Positions 1-10,293 of a DNA stretch of 64,000 bases are shown piece after piece (position 1 is the stretch's first letter; each line of letters begins with the position of its first letter). A program made the translations under genes and the position numbers. A model generated the notes under the pieces. That model was not told where the DNA came from and did no database searches. It saw only the letters and a program-made list of their open reading frames with translations. The stretch covers positions 62,001 through 126,000 of the forward strand of contig WNNJ02000725.1 in NCBI GenBank assembly GCA_012934845.2, read 5' to 3'. Source of the DNA: Pomphorhynchus laevis (taxonomy: Eukaryota > Acanthocephala > Palaeacanthocephala > Echinorhynchida > Pomphorhynchidae).

Positions 1-1
1 C

Positions 2-330
2 TTGCTTGATTTCAGAAGGGTCAGTGACGTGGGCTCTTATCAAATTCTGAAATTCTTCGTTTCCCGCCGTCCGGTGTATGTACCAAATTGCTACATAAAA
101 CCGGGTGGCTGGCGGACGAAGGAGAGTACGAAGGCCGTCAAGAAGTCACTGCTTAGAGTGTTTAATGCCGGTGCCCACTACATTGTTGGTGACCTAAACG
201 ACTCCGCATGATCTCGAGTGGGATAACTGATTGGCCAAATCGGATAGGCCATTATTCCACTAGAGGGAACGTTTCTCTGGCGTCATACAGGTTACCAATC
301 CATTTTAGATATCGCAATTTATTTAAAAAA
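2..330 (+). pseudogene. LINE endonuclease fragment (APE-like)
   Basis: The open frame up to position 211 contains a segment ending in YIVGDLNDS, which corresponds to the GDFND catalytic motif of the apurinic-type endonuclease in the C family (ILGDFNDRTGRW). Just after the stop, another frame gives SILDIAI, the counterpart of SILDILLLH in family C. The N-terminal half lies outside the window and the reading frame is broken, so no product is expected. Confidence 0.6.
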
Positions 331-961
331 TGCCAAGTTTAAAATAAAATGGTTAAAACATAGAATGGGACGGGCTTAATAACGGACATAAGCTTGTATA
401 CTGGGTTTGGAAGGAAGAAATGGTCCAAAACCCCGATTTCAAGCGACCAAGGCTGGTATACAAGCTTAAACCAAAAAGTTAAAATGTTTATAATTTAAAA
501 TAATATTAATTAAATTTTTAATTATATAACGAATGAATGTGAGAATGTGTGTGAGTACATTAAAATTTTTAATGAATTGAGCGTAAATATTAAAATGAAT
601 AGTTTTAATGATTTTAGTTCAAATTTTATAAATAATCAATTGTATTTTTTAAGAAATAATAATTTTTTATACAATTTTAATGCTAAATTATATAATTCAG
701 CAAATAAACACCTGCGGGCAAAATGACCAGTATTGCCAAAATACAACCCTAAGGCCTTGCACATGAAGAAACTCCTCTGGGGATTAAGAGCTAATCCCAA
801 TCCGTCCGATCGGAGGAGGTTTCTCATATGCCGACTCCAAGATTAAATCGATGAAGAGTCATTGAAGCGTGATGCAAGAAAGCTGCTGTCCTACAAGACT
901 TTCTCAAAAGAATGATGGTCATCCATCAGGAAGACCACCTTTCGGTCTGGGAGAGCAGCAG

Positions 962-2307
962 CTTCCAAGTGGATTGCTTCAAAGGGCATTAAGATTGTAT
1001 TAGTGGAATTGAACAAGAAACTGCTCTCAAATGCAATGATATGCACCGAGGATGTGCAGCTTCAAAATAGGTTGAAGTTTACTCTCCATCATATTGACCC
1101 ATTGGAAAAGGATATCACACTTGAAGATCTCTTGGATGCGTGGCCGATCACGCCTAAGACGCCATCTAATGGTATCTCGGCGTGCGCGGCTGCTACCAAG
1201 CTGATCGACGAGGAATTCCGAGGGCAAATCGAGGCTAAACTGATAGCTTAACCGCTAGCAGCCTGGCCAGATATTTCACTCGGGAAAGTGATATTTCTTC
1301 CAAAGTATTAATGGGTGTCAACGGCTAAGGACACGAGACCAATCATCATATCCAATAATATGGTGATGGTCGATGAGAGAGCTCTGGCAAGATACCTGGC
1401 TCTCTACTACGAGTCGCGTGGATTGTTGGGTGACTACATTCACGGGTTTCGTAGTGGTAGGGGAACTGTAAAATCAGTCAGGGCATTAAAGGGTTTTCTC
1501 ACCAAGGATACAGGGCCGGCACTGCTGTATTCGCTTGATGTGCCTGCAGCCTTTGACAACATCACACTCGACTCAGTAATGGAAACGTTGAGAAGAGATG
1601 TTGTTCCACTGAACATTCTTCGTCAAGTGTGGGGAATTTTGGAGAGCAGAAGCTTCTATCTAGAAAACAACAAGGGTCCATTTTATAAGCTATGCAAGGG
1701 TCTTCCTCAAGAGTCCCTTTTATCGCCAATCCTTTATATGATTACGACAAGGGGAGTCTTGGATGGACTTTTGGATAAAAACACCAGTGGTACTATCTAT
1801 GCGGACGATATATCGCTAATGTTTGAAACAGATTCATCGTCTGACAGGAGATTCGAAGACAGAGTGAAATCTGTGGTGAAAGGGATTGCTAAACGCCTGT
1901 CTAAGTTGGGTTTGTCGTTGAATCCAACGAAAAGCAATTTTATTCACTACATATTTCGCAAACCAAGACGCCATATTAAATTATTTGGTGCTCTTCTGGG
2001 GGAATCGAAAGAGACAAATAAGGATACTGGGATCTGTCTTCGAATCCAGCCTGCACTGGAGATCAGACATGAAGAAATGTTTTAAATTAGTAAAAAAGGA
2101 ATAAAGTTGTTCTGGCGTGCAAGACGTTTAAATGTCAATTTGAGTAGGTGTATAGTAGTGCTCAACGCGTTTGTGTTATGTGGCCTATACTTCTACTCAA
2201 ATAATCGTCCACCAGAACAACGTTATATATTTTTAAAAAGGCTTCTAAAATTAATTAAAAAAGAATTTAATAATGAATATTTGAAAAATAAATTAAAAGA
2301 TATATAA
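962..2307 (+). pseudogene. LINE reverse transcriptase remnant, group D
   Basis: A pre-RT linker (1003-1251) is followed by an RT domain in one frame from 1315. Visible motifs are LYSLDVPAAFD (motif A), GLPQESLLSPILY (motif B, with the usual Gly of PQG replaced by Glu), TIYADDISLMF (motif C, catalytic DD intact) and GLSLNPTKSNF (motif D). The frame stops at 2083-2085 and then continues, same frame, into the RPPEQR-type tail to 2307. One nonsense codon plus the motif B substitution indicate an inactive copy. Confidence 0.75.
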
Positions 2308-2669
2308 AGTTTTATAATGTAAAAATAAAATTTTTTGAATAATTTTAATTTTTTGAGTGAATTTGGCTTACTTTATTTTTTTTGTCTAATTTAAAATCTT
2401 TTGTAAATTTTTTGTTGTATAAAAAATGAAATAGGATTTTATTGTTTAAATGCGGTTTTATTTATTTATTTTTATCATTGTTTTTACCATCACAAATTCG
2501 GAAATAAAAATAATTACGGCAGTCAAAAGACAAATGCTTCCCGTAGACGGGTTTGCAGAAGATTGCATATGGGCGTGAAGATTTACTTTTCATAAATTCA
2601 ACGTTCATTGTTAATCAATGTCTTTTTTACTTTAATAAATTCTTACATTCAAAAAAACATTATAATTTT

Positions 2670-2700
2670 CTGAAGATGCTAACAGAGGTAGCGAAATATC
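2670..2700 (+). ncRNA. Decayed hammerhead-ribozyme-like motif
   Basis: CTGAAGA (2670-2676) is followed by a stem-loop GCTAAC-AGAG-GTAGC and then GAAATATC (2693-2700). This is the order of a type I hammerhead core: CUGANGA, stem II, GAAA, a very short helix III, cleavage-site C. One stem II base is missing in this copy. Confidence 0.4.
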
Positions 2701-2751
2701 AAATAAAATTGTATATATTTCTTTGAAGACATAAATGGGTACATAAACTTA

Positions 2752-2788
2752 TGGGTACATAAGTTTTCTTTAAAAACTTATGTACCCA
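2752..2788. repeat. Perfect hairpin, 16-bp arms, 5-nt loop
   Basis: Arms 2752-2767 and 2773-2788 are exact reverse complements (TGGGTACATAAGTTTT). Pairing continues outward for about 6 bp after one mismatch. Part of the left arm is also duplicated directly just upstream (ATGGGTACATAA). Confidence 0.9.
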
Positions 2789-2887
2789 CAAGTTTTTCAC
2801 GAATTAATAAATTATTTATAAAGAATTATTTGAGCTGGATCAAAGAAAAAAGGTAAATTTTATTTGATATTTCGCTAAGGTAATTTT

Positions 2888-2919
2888 CTGAAGATGCCAA
2901 CAAAAGTTAGCGAAATCTT
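2888..2919 (+). ncRNA. Decayed hammerhead-ribozyme-like motif
   Basis: CTGAAGA at 2888-2894, then GCCAAC-AAAA-GTTAGC (one A-C mismatch), then GAAATC. It lies directly after an opposite-oriented partial copy of the same repeat (2818-2880), so two copies are arranged back to back. Confidence 0.35.
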
Positions 2920-3591
2920 AAAAATTTCCTCCTTGTGTGATATAGCTCTAATAATTTTTTATCAATAATAAATCATTATCAACTATTTACAACTTTTTTA
3001 AATATTTTCACATCTTATACAATTTAAAATAAAGTAAAATAAACTAATAAATATTAGTTTCGAAATATTAATTTGGTAGAAAAAAATAATATTATTTTAG
3101 CCAAAAATATATATGAATTTATATCATCAACAATTTATAAACACTACATGCTCACCTTTTAAGTAAAATGATACATGTATTTTATTTTTAATATTAAGTT
3201 TTTAATACGCTCTGATCAGTAGAAACAGTTTAATCGACATATAATTTGTATGCTAAAAAAGTATTTTAAATTTGAATTCACGCACAAAATTGATATTTAT
3301 TTTTACATTTTTGAAATTTCTAGACCACTTCTAGATCTTTTTACTGTAACAGAAACAATTGTAAAGCTTGTGATGTTATAAATAATAGTTGTATTGTACT
3401 TAATACGACAAACAAATGTTTTTTTTATTAAATATTAATAATAATTGTAACTGCAATACCGCAGGTGTAGTGTATCTAATGCAATGTACATGTGGACTGC
3501 AATACAAAAAGGTAAAACATATCGAATGTTAAAAACTAGGCAACACATATTTAGGCAACACATATATAATATACAGCATAATAGTCATAAT

Positions 3592-3872
3592 AGTCTTTCT
3601 TCGCTTCGTTTGTATTTTAATCATTCCAAGTCTAAAATCTTATGTGTTATCCTTTCTTTCTTATCTGTCTCTCCTCTCTCGATATTTCTTAATTCGACCG
3701 TTTTTCTATTGTTGATCATCTCACTTTCTTGTGAGTTCATCGACAAATGTCTTCATATCAATCAATTCGTTAGCGTCCAAACATGATCTTACAATCTCCT
3801 GCTTCATGACCTTCGTGTGTCAAGAGCTTGATTGATTTTAGCTCATATCACTCTCTTATCTCCAGGATATTG
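3592..3872. other. C/T-rich insertion inside the GIY-YIG coding region
   Basis: This 280-bp block is absent from the homologous copy at 40437. The nuclease sequence before it (GKTYRML...HIYNIQHNS) is repeated after it, so the insertion is flanked by a partial duplication of about 110 bp. Its composition (many CTT/TCT runs) is unlike the AT-rich element. I do not recognise its origin. Confidence 0.5.
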
Positions 3873-4569
3873 TTCTATGCAATATAAAGGAAAAACATAT
3901 CAAATGTTAAAAACTAGGTTTAGGCAACACATATATAATATACAGCATAATAGTCAAACTATATTTCATAAACATATGAGATTAATAGGACATGATATTA
4001 AAAACTGCAAATTATTTATTTTAGAGCATAGTACTGAATAAAACATTTCAATATTAAATCAAAAACTATTAGAAAATGAAGATTTTTGGATTAAAACGCT
4101 TAATTCCATGTACCCATTAGAATTGAATGACGTGGTACAAGGAATTGGCAGAAGTAGTATAATGCATAATAAACAACTATATTATAATAATCCAGTTAAA
4201 CGCAAACCAAGAAGTCATGGTGATAAAAGGAATAGGAAAAATAGAGTTAAAAATATTAAAAAAGATATGTATATAAATGAACAATTAGAAATATTAAAAC
4301 AACTTTTAAGTGATAATAAGCTAAAAGATCTTTATGTAAATATAAGAAGTTTTTCTAAAGATATCATATGTTCAATAAATCAAAAATTAATTAACGACTA
4401 TGATAGGCTAAGTTGTATAATAGACAGTTATTGTAATACAAAATACTATAATCGTACAATAAATGTTAATAATAACAATAGAAAATATACATTAATTATA
4501 AACTTCATTAATAAATGTATAGAAAACGTAAATATATCCGGACTTTTAAATAATTCTAAAATTAAAGAA

Positions 4570-4602
4570 ATAATAAGGTATTATGAAATAATACCTTATT
4601 AT
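4570..4602. repeat. Perfect hairpin, 15-bp arms, 3-nt loop
   Basis: Arms 4570-4584 and 4588-4602 are exact reverse complements around GAA. It lies at the 3' breakpoint of PLE copy P1: after the hairpin, element sequence already seen upstream (about 4425-4465) starts again. Confidence 0.9.
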
Positions 4603-4728
4603 AAGTAATAGACAGTTATTGTAATATAAAATACTATAATCGAACAATAATTTTTGATAGAATATTGATTTATTGATAAAATACAGACATAAAGGTTCCC
4701 TCAAATGGGCCAATCATTTATTATTTAT

Positions 4729-5453
4729 TTACATCAAAATCATTGCAACACAACAGTTTGTTTTCATCACCGTTGATATTCTTTTTTGAGCTCGTAGGCA
4801 CAGTGTTGCAGCCTTTGCAATGCGAATGCTGATTAATTGACGAAGGTTATTTATAAGAATCGAATAGCTTAGTCTTGTAATTTGAGATCTTTTGCCTGCA
4901 ATACTCCGTAGTATACGATCAGCTTCGTCTCCAATACCACCAGAGGTAGAGAAAATTAACGGAGTAAAGCTTGATCCTTCGAATTGAATTCTCTCGGCAT
5001 ATTTAAATTTATTTCGGTTAGCATGAAATTCATTGCTTTGACGGGGAGTACGCAATGCATTGGATGAAACCAGTGCACTATATACACACATCAAAGTAAT
5101 CCTGCTCCATGTCTCTTCCCGACAAGCCAACACACTTGATGTGGGCATTCAATTCAAGGCTTTAGCGGAATTGTTGAAAATAACATCAGACGGGACTTCA
5201 TTTAGAACAGGCTCAAGTTGAACCGAATGCGATACACGTGATAATTCATCAGCGATAACATTACGGACACAGTTGTGTCGAGACATAGGAACTCCGCCAT
5301 GTGGACAAGATAGTGCGTGTTGTATGGACATTTATACACCACATCGACACTTGTTCTTTTAGCAACTTGGCATCCAACCATACCTAGCGGCAATGGCATC
5401 CATAAATTCCAGTCTAGAAAGTTGATATCCCTTATACGCAAGTTATCGAACAA
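4729..5453 (-). pseudogene. C-terminal part of a YLDD-type reverse transcriptase protein
   Basis: On the minus strand, HALSCPHGGVPMSRHNCVRN (about 5320-5260) resembles the HALSC..GG...RHN zinc-binding segment that follows the RT in a widespread family of invertebrate YLDD reverse transcriptases. Downstream, FTPLIFSTSGGIGDEADRIL (about 4990-4930) and an arginine-rich end matching that family's last domain follow. The reading frame changes at about 5200-5330, and the Cys-rich part upstream is scrambled. The RT core of what looks like the same family lies 25 kb away at 30538-31730 on the other strand. Family recognition is from memory of conserved motifs. Confidence 0.6.
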
Positions 5454-5454
5454 T

Positions 5455-5945
5455 AAATGTTAATAATAACAATAAAAAATGTAATGATAAATAATAGAAA
5501 ATATTATTGAAGATAATATATCAAAATTAAATTAAGAACTTTAAGAAATACAATATTTTTGGATCAAAAGGCTTAATTCCATGTCCTTATTAAAATCGAA
5601 TACCGTAGTACAAGGAATTGGCAGAATAAGTATAGTAAATAATAAACAACTATATTATAATAATCCGGTTAAACGCAAGCCAAGAAGACATGATGATAAA
5701 ATGAATAAGAAAAATATAATTAAAAATATTAAACATATGTATATATGAATAGTTAAAAATATTAAAACAACTTTTAAGAGAAAAAAAGCTAAAAAAAAGA
5801 TCTTAATGTAAATATAAGAAGTTTTTCTAAAGATATTATTTGTTCAATAAATTAAAGATTAATTAACGATTATGATAGGTTGAGTTGTATAATAGATAGT
5901 TATTGTAATATAAAATACTATAATCGGACAATAAATATTATAATT
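5455..5945 (+). pseudogene. Degenerate Naiad-like PLE fragment P2
   Basis: Sequence such as GGATCAAAAGGCTTAATTCC and CGCAAGCCAAGAAG matches the spacer of copies P1 and P5 (GIY-YIG end and basic region), with many indels and stops. It starts right at the edge of the YLDD-type fragment and ends in featureless AT-rich DNA. Confidence 0.6.
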
Positions 5946-7084
5946 ATAATATTTAATTTAATATATATTATTTGTTACTTGTAATGGAACCAAATTATAT
6001 TATAATTTTCAACAATATCATTTTCAACGTATCGACAAATTTGCATGGTGAATGCGTAAGACGACATTTATCAAATTATCACACTAGATTTTTATTAATT
6101 ATTTAAATAATATTAAACTATTTTTATTCAGTTATTTTAATTATTTCACGAATTCGCAGCTTTTCTTAATTAATTGCAAATCAAATAGTCTAAAAAGAAT
6201 CGACAAATTGCTCTGCGTTAGTGATGCCTTATTATAACCGATGATCTATGTGTCATTGAAGAACCAGCTTTCCAGTATCCTTCAATATTGATTTTTTATT
6301 TCTCCGGACTATCATTGTATATTTCTAGTTGATGTGTTACCACAAAAGTAATCCACAAAATTTCAGTGTATCCACAAAATTACAGAGTACGTGCTAATAA
6401 AATGTACAAAATACAAATTTACAGAATGTAAATATAAATGAAATTTAATGCACTTCTTTAAACTTATTTTTAAATTGAAAATTTGTTTTAAATTGAATTA
6501 ATAATAAATGCTTTTAAATTAAACCAATTTTCAGTTACAAAATAAAGTAACAGAATTTTGGATATCATCTTTAGCGTATCTACCAAGTTGTCCTTTGCAC
6601 GACGAATTGTTATTTACATTTATCATATAAATTGTTGATTATTTTATTCTGGCTGATCGTGCCGTTATCACAATTATAAAAAATACAACATGTTTTAAAT
6701 ACAAATTTACAGAATGTAAATATAAATTAAATAAATAAAAAATTAAAATAAATTCAGTTGAGCTTGTTCAACACATTCAAAACATAATTGTCGTTATAGT
6801 TTGAATGCATTTAGTGAAATTTTAATTCTTTTTGCTGGTCATTAATTTATCAAGCAATATCAACATAACATAATATTTACTAAAATGATCTACATATTTT
6901 ACACAAATAATATTAAAAAATTGTACAAATCGGTATTACATTGAGGTTTTATCTCTCGACATGGTTAGACTTCATGGAATTCCATAATTCCCTCTTGTTT
7001 CTATGCTCTCTCTATGGTGCACGCGGCATTTCCTCTCTGGACTGCTATGCTCACACGTTGGAAAATGAACGACATGTTCTACAA
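5946..7084. other. AT-rich stretch without a recognisable gene
   Basis: No convincing coding region. A 31-bp exact direct repeat occurs at 6409-6439 and 6697-6727 (AAATACAAATTTACAGAATG...). The short open frame at 6941-7177 overlaps the beginning of the next PLE fragment and has no family match I recognise. Confidence 0.5.
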
Positions 7085-7460
7085 AACGAGAAGATTTTTG
7101 GATTAAAACGCTCAATTATTTGTATCAATTTGGAAAGAACAACGTGGTACAAAGACTTTGCAGAATTAGTATATTAAATTATAATAAACCATATCATAAT
7201 AATCCGGCTAAACGCAAGCCAAAACGTCATGGTGATTAACGAATTTATAAAAATAAAGATTTATATATAAAAGAATATATAAATGAAAAATTAGAAATAT
7301 TAAAACAACTTTAATAGATAATAAGCTAAAAGATCTTTATGTAAATATAAGAAGTTTTTCTAAAGATATCATTTGTTTAATAAATCAAAGATTAATTGAA
7401 GAGAATGTTTCGTGCTTGATAGGTTAAGTAATATAATAAGATATAAGAAGATAATAAGGT
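7085..7460 (+). pseudogene. Degenerate Naiad-like PLE fragment P3
   Basis: Matches the spacer region after the GIY-YIG domain (AGAAGATTTTTGGATTAAAA, AAACGCAAGCCAAAACGTCA) but with stops and deletions in every frame. It is followed within 20 bp by the independent fragment P4 in the same orientation. Confidence 0.55.
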
Positions 7461-7479
7461 ACAAATTAATGATCCATTT

Positions 7480-8475
7480 CACAATAATATATATAGAATA
7501 TATAAAAACTGTAACTTATTTATTTTATTAAGTCAATATCAAATTAAAAACTATTAGAAAGCTAAGATTTTTGGATTAAAACGCTTAATTCCATGTACCC
7601 ATTAGGATTGAATGACGTGGAACAAAGAATTGGCGGAAGTAGTATATTACATAATAAACAACTATATTATAATAATCCGGTTAGACACAAGCCAAGAAGT
7701 CATGGCGATAAAAGAAATAAGAAAAATAGACTTAAAAATATCAAAAAAGATAAGTATATACATGAACAATTAGAAATATTAAAACAACTTTTAAGAGATA
7801 ATAAGCTAAAATTCTTTGAGAATATAAGAAGTTTTTCTAAAGATATCATTTGTTCAATAAATAAAGTATTAAAAGTTAGATTAAATTAATTTAATTTAAT
7901 TATTAAAAGTTAGTTATTAGATTAAATTAAAATAAAATAAAGTATTAATATAAAATACAAAAATCGGACAATAAATGTTATTAAAAAACAATAGAAAATA
8001 CACATTAACCATAAACTTCATTAATAAGTGTATAGATAACATAAATATAGCCGGACTTTTAAATAATTCTAAAAGAAAAGTAATAGTGGGATCAGATTTA
8101 AGTAAATATATTCCTAAAATAAGGTATAAACTCCTACCACCATTAGGATAAAAAATGTGATTATAATATGATTGTATAAATCTAGATTTATACAAATCTA
8201 GAGAATTTAGTATATATTAAAGAAGCATTAGTAAGATTAATTAATCTTATATTCGGAAAAAGATATAATAATTAATTAATAATTAATTATTATGAAATAA
8301 TTATATGAAAATGGTGAAATAAGAAATAATAGAATCAGATCTTCCTAGGATAAGATATAAGCTGTTAGCCATTAGGACGAACAATTTGTAATTATAATAA
8401 AGAATTGAAACCAATATGTAACGATGATATTAGAAACATAATGGAAACAGAATGCAATTGCAAAAGTCTTAAAAT
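7480..8475 (+). pseudogene. Naiad-like PLE fragment P4
   Basis: One open stretch (7593-7889) encodes the basic spacer (NDVEQRIGGSSILHNKQLYY). Beyond it, in shifting frames, come the NNRKYTLTINFINKCIDNIN block, the KIRYKLLPPLG block that precedes the RT, and at 8203-8280 a short RT piece (KEALVRLINLIFGKR). Several internal deletions remove the catalytic RT motifs. Confidence 0.6.
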
Positions 8476-9003
8476 GTTGATAATGGATCATATTTCTTAT
8501 TAAAATAAGAGCCAACTATCGTTGATATAAAATTATAGTTTAGTGATTGTTAACTGCTTCAAAGCCTGTTTTGGATGATAATTTAGATTGTTTGTTGGCA
8601 AACAGGTGGGCAAATACCAGGAATAAAATTTAATGAACGAATTATTTGAGCTGAATCAAAGAAGAAAAATGTTGATATTTCGCTAACCTCTGTTAGCATC
8701 TTCAGAAAATATTAGGTAATTATCTGAAGATATTGACAGAAATCAGTACTTAGTGAACCGCATCTTAACTCGCGAAAATACTAATATCTCGAAATTAAAT
8801 AACTAGAAATTAAATACGAAACCATCATAGAAAATTATACATCGAGTCAAAAATACTTTAAATTATAAAATATTATATTCGGAATGCAAAACATTATGAA
8901 CATTAACATTTGGTGAACTTCCTAAAACGTGTTAATCAATTAAAAACGCATTCGCAAACGTAATTCACTAAGTAAATTACGTGTATTCTTAAATCTAGCT
9001 TAA
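8476..9003. other. Intergenic AT-rich stretch with hammerhead-like repeat
   Basis: No gene seen. It holds a copy of the dispersed repeat that runs from GAATTATTTGAGCTG (about 8638) to the hammerhead-like core at 8674-8705. Confidence 0.5.
8674..8705 (-). ncRNA. Best-preserved hammerhead-ribozyme-like core
   Basis: Read on the minus strand from 8705: CTGAAGA, one T, a perfect 6-bp stem II GCTAAC-AGAG-GTTAGC, then GAAA TAT C. CUGANGA plus stem II plus GAAA, followed by a minimal two-pair helix III (AT/AT) and the cleavage C, fits the reduced type I hammerheads known from Penelope-like elements. In those the short self-complementary helix III favours dimers. Stem I would pair the TTTT before CTGAAGA with downstream A-rich sequence and is weak here. 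Activity is unproven. Confidence 0.55.
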
Positions 9004-9129
9004 GAAATCACTGGAACATATTCAGCGCATGAGTTGTTTGAAGGATCTTCTGCATTGATGCACTGCATTGCCGGATATATGGCAGGTACAGCGGAACATG
9101 GTCTTATGTACCCAGTAGATTTTGCCAAG
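9004..9129 (+). pseudogene. Mitoferrin-like mitochondrial carrier fragment
   Basis: The frame reads HCIAGYMAGTAEHGLMYPVD followed by FAK. This resembles the first repeat of mitoferrin-type carriers (SLC25A28/37, mitochondrial iron import): an AGxxAGxxEH helix followed by the PxDxxK carrier signature, here PVDFAK. An upstream stop sits at 9001-9003. Directly after AAG the sequence is GTTATA, so this could be an exon ending in a donor site, but no further carrier exons are recognisable in the window. A broken gene remnant or a lone diverged exon are both possible. Confidence 0.45.
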
Positions 9130-9200
9130 GTTATAACCTTTTTGTTTACTTTAAGTTATTGTATGCTTAACAGTTTATATTATTCACTGATCTTTGAACG

Positions 9201-9220
9201 TTTGGCACGATCGTGCCAAA
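9201..9220. repeat. Perfect 20-bp palindrome
   Basis: TTTGGCACGATCGTGCCAAA equals its own reverse complement. It lies between the carrier-like fragment and the 214-aa gene. Function unknown. Confidence 0.85.
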
Positions 9221-9648
9221 TACAATATGCCGATGCACCAATTGTTCGTATTATCGCGAGAAATTGCTAGTTTATAAGATCAGCCTATTGAGTACGCAAT
9301 GATATTCACATTTGAAAAGCACTGTCATTATGAAGGACTAACAATTATTTTGCAAAAAAAATCGGCGAAACCTGCAGATGTTCAAGCCAAACCGAATTTT
9401 GGCAAATGAAATGCTTGAATTAATTTAACGCTTTGTTTTATTCTATTGTTTAACAATTGAACAATTGTTTATACTGTCACTTGATGCGAACAATATGTTC
9501 GCGACAGCTGCTATAGTTTCCTTAGCATCGCCAGAATTACGCAATACCGCTCAATTGTTTTGGTATATCAGTGACAGTACAAATTTTTGCGAATCAAAGA
9601 AAGCTTATCGTGTTAAATCGAATAATTTTTGAAACGGCGAGACATACA

Positions 9649-10293
9649 ATGATGGTTTTCACCTTGATTATACTTTCAATTATTTGTCCTGAAATAATGT
9701 CAATGACGACGTGTTATTATGATCGTACCAATAGACCTGTATGTATAGATGACCGAGGCAATCACATTCCAATGAAAGTAGTCGACGAAATGGTTCCGGT
9801 TCCTGTTAATACTTACCAATCTGGTCTAAATATCATGTATCAGCAACCGGGAAATCTTCAGGCAACAATTCCACCAATGATATTAGAAGCATCGCCTGCT
9901 GTTGAGGTAAGCGAGGAAACATTCTTAGTACCATTAGGAGTTGTTCAAACGCAGCCATCTGTAAGCGCACTTGAGCAAGCTACGGCAAGTGCTGTTGTCA
10001 CCCAATTACCATTATCACAGACTCTTTACAGCACATCATCACTTCCTATTCAATCTTATATGCCTGTGATGCAATCTTCTTCATATGTACCACAATTGAA
10101 CGCACTTTCAACGTCAGGTTATCAACAGGTATCATCTGGACCGGTATTAAGTACTGGTAGTCAAAAACTTTTGCAGGTCGTCCCAAACCGCCTAGCTACA
10201 GCTTCCAACAACAATCGAATTAAATATACAGAAAAGACAAGACTGCAATACATTAAGTCAGGGATAGCGCGAAAACGACGACAGCTTGTTTAA
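9649..10293 (+). CDS. Putative secreted low-complexity protein, 214 aa, unrecognised
   Basis: Start chosen at the first ATG (9649), which begins a typical signal peptide: MMVFTLIILSII, then CPEIMSM before TTCYYD. The mature part has a short Cys-containing head (CYYDRTNRPVCIDDRGNHIP) and a long Ser/Thr/Gln/Pro/Val-rich stretch without domain similarity that I can name (e.g. QPSVSALEQATASAVVTQLP). It ends in a basic tail (KSGIARKRRQLV). The frame is clean over its whole length and unlike the surrounding elements, which favours a real single-exon gene or a large exon. Function unknown; an extracellular, cuticle- or egg-coat-like role would be a guess. Confidence 0.6.
   Translation: MMVFTLIILSIICPEIMSMTTCYYDRTNRPVCIDDRGNHIPMKVVDEMVPVPVNTYQSGLNIMYQQPGNLQATIPPMILEASPAVEVSEETFLVPLGVVQTQPSVSALEQATASAVVTQLPLSQTLYSTSSLPIQSYMPVMQSSSYVPQLNALSTSGYQQVSSGPVLSTGSQKLLQVVPNRLATASNNNRIKYTEKTRLQYIKSGIARKRRQLV

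Larger units (their letters stand above)
1..2330 (+). mobile_element. Degenerate LINE copy, group D, 5' end off-window
   Basis: Remnants occur in the order endonuclease, linker, RT, post-RT tail. The tail at about 2190-2250 reads NRPPEQRYIFLKRLL, matching the RGRPPEQRLRFLKLL tail of the family C LINEs in this window, so D is a distant member of the same group. The copy has many stops and is AT-enriched between domains (about 330-700), which suggests old decay. No poly-A or microsatellite tail is obvious at the 3' end. Clade assignment (I/Jockey group) is inference. Confidence 0.7.
2331..3399. other. AT-rich stretch without a gene
   Basis: No coding signal found. It contains two decayed hammerhead-like repeats and one strong hairpin, listed separately. 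The rest is simple AT-rich sequence leading into the Penelope-like copy at 3400. Confidence 0.6.
3400..4608 (+). pseudogene. GIY-YIG nuclease and spacer of PLE copy P1, broken
   Basis: Reading from 3402, one frame gives NNNCNCNTAGVVYLMQCTCG followed by LQYKK, i.e. a Cys-rich knuckle running into a GIY-YIG fold (VVYLM = GIY, LQY..GKT = YIG). At CAAAAAGG the frame must slip -1 to continue as GKTYRMLKTR. After the insertion at 3592-3872 the nuclease restarts (MQYKGKTYQMLKTRFRQH). A stop at 4039-4041 replaces a Glu codon present in the copy at 40437. The same frame then carries the basic spacer (RKPRSHGDKRNRKNR) to 4608. It is non-functional. The family's nuclease cuts target DNA for retrotransposition. 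Confidence 0.7.
3400..4670 (+). mobile_element. Penelope-like element fragment P1 (permuted, Naiad-like)
   Basis: Holds the GIY-YIG nuclease end and the following basic spacer of the same element found better preserved at 40324-42990. It is interrupted by an unrelated 280-bp C/T-rich stretch and ends just after a perfect hairpin at 4570-4602, beyond which part of the element sequence restarts. No RT remains. Confidence 0.75.
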
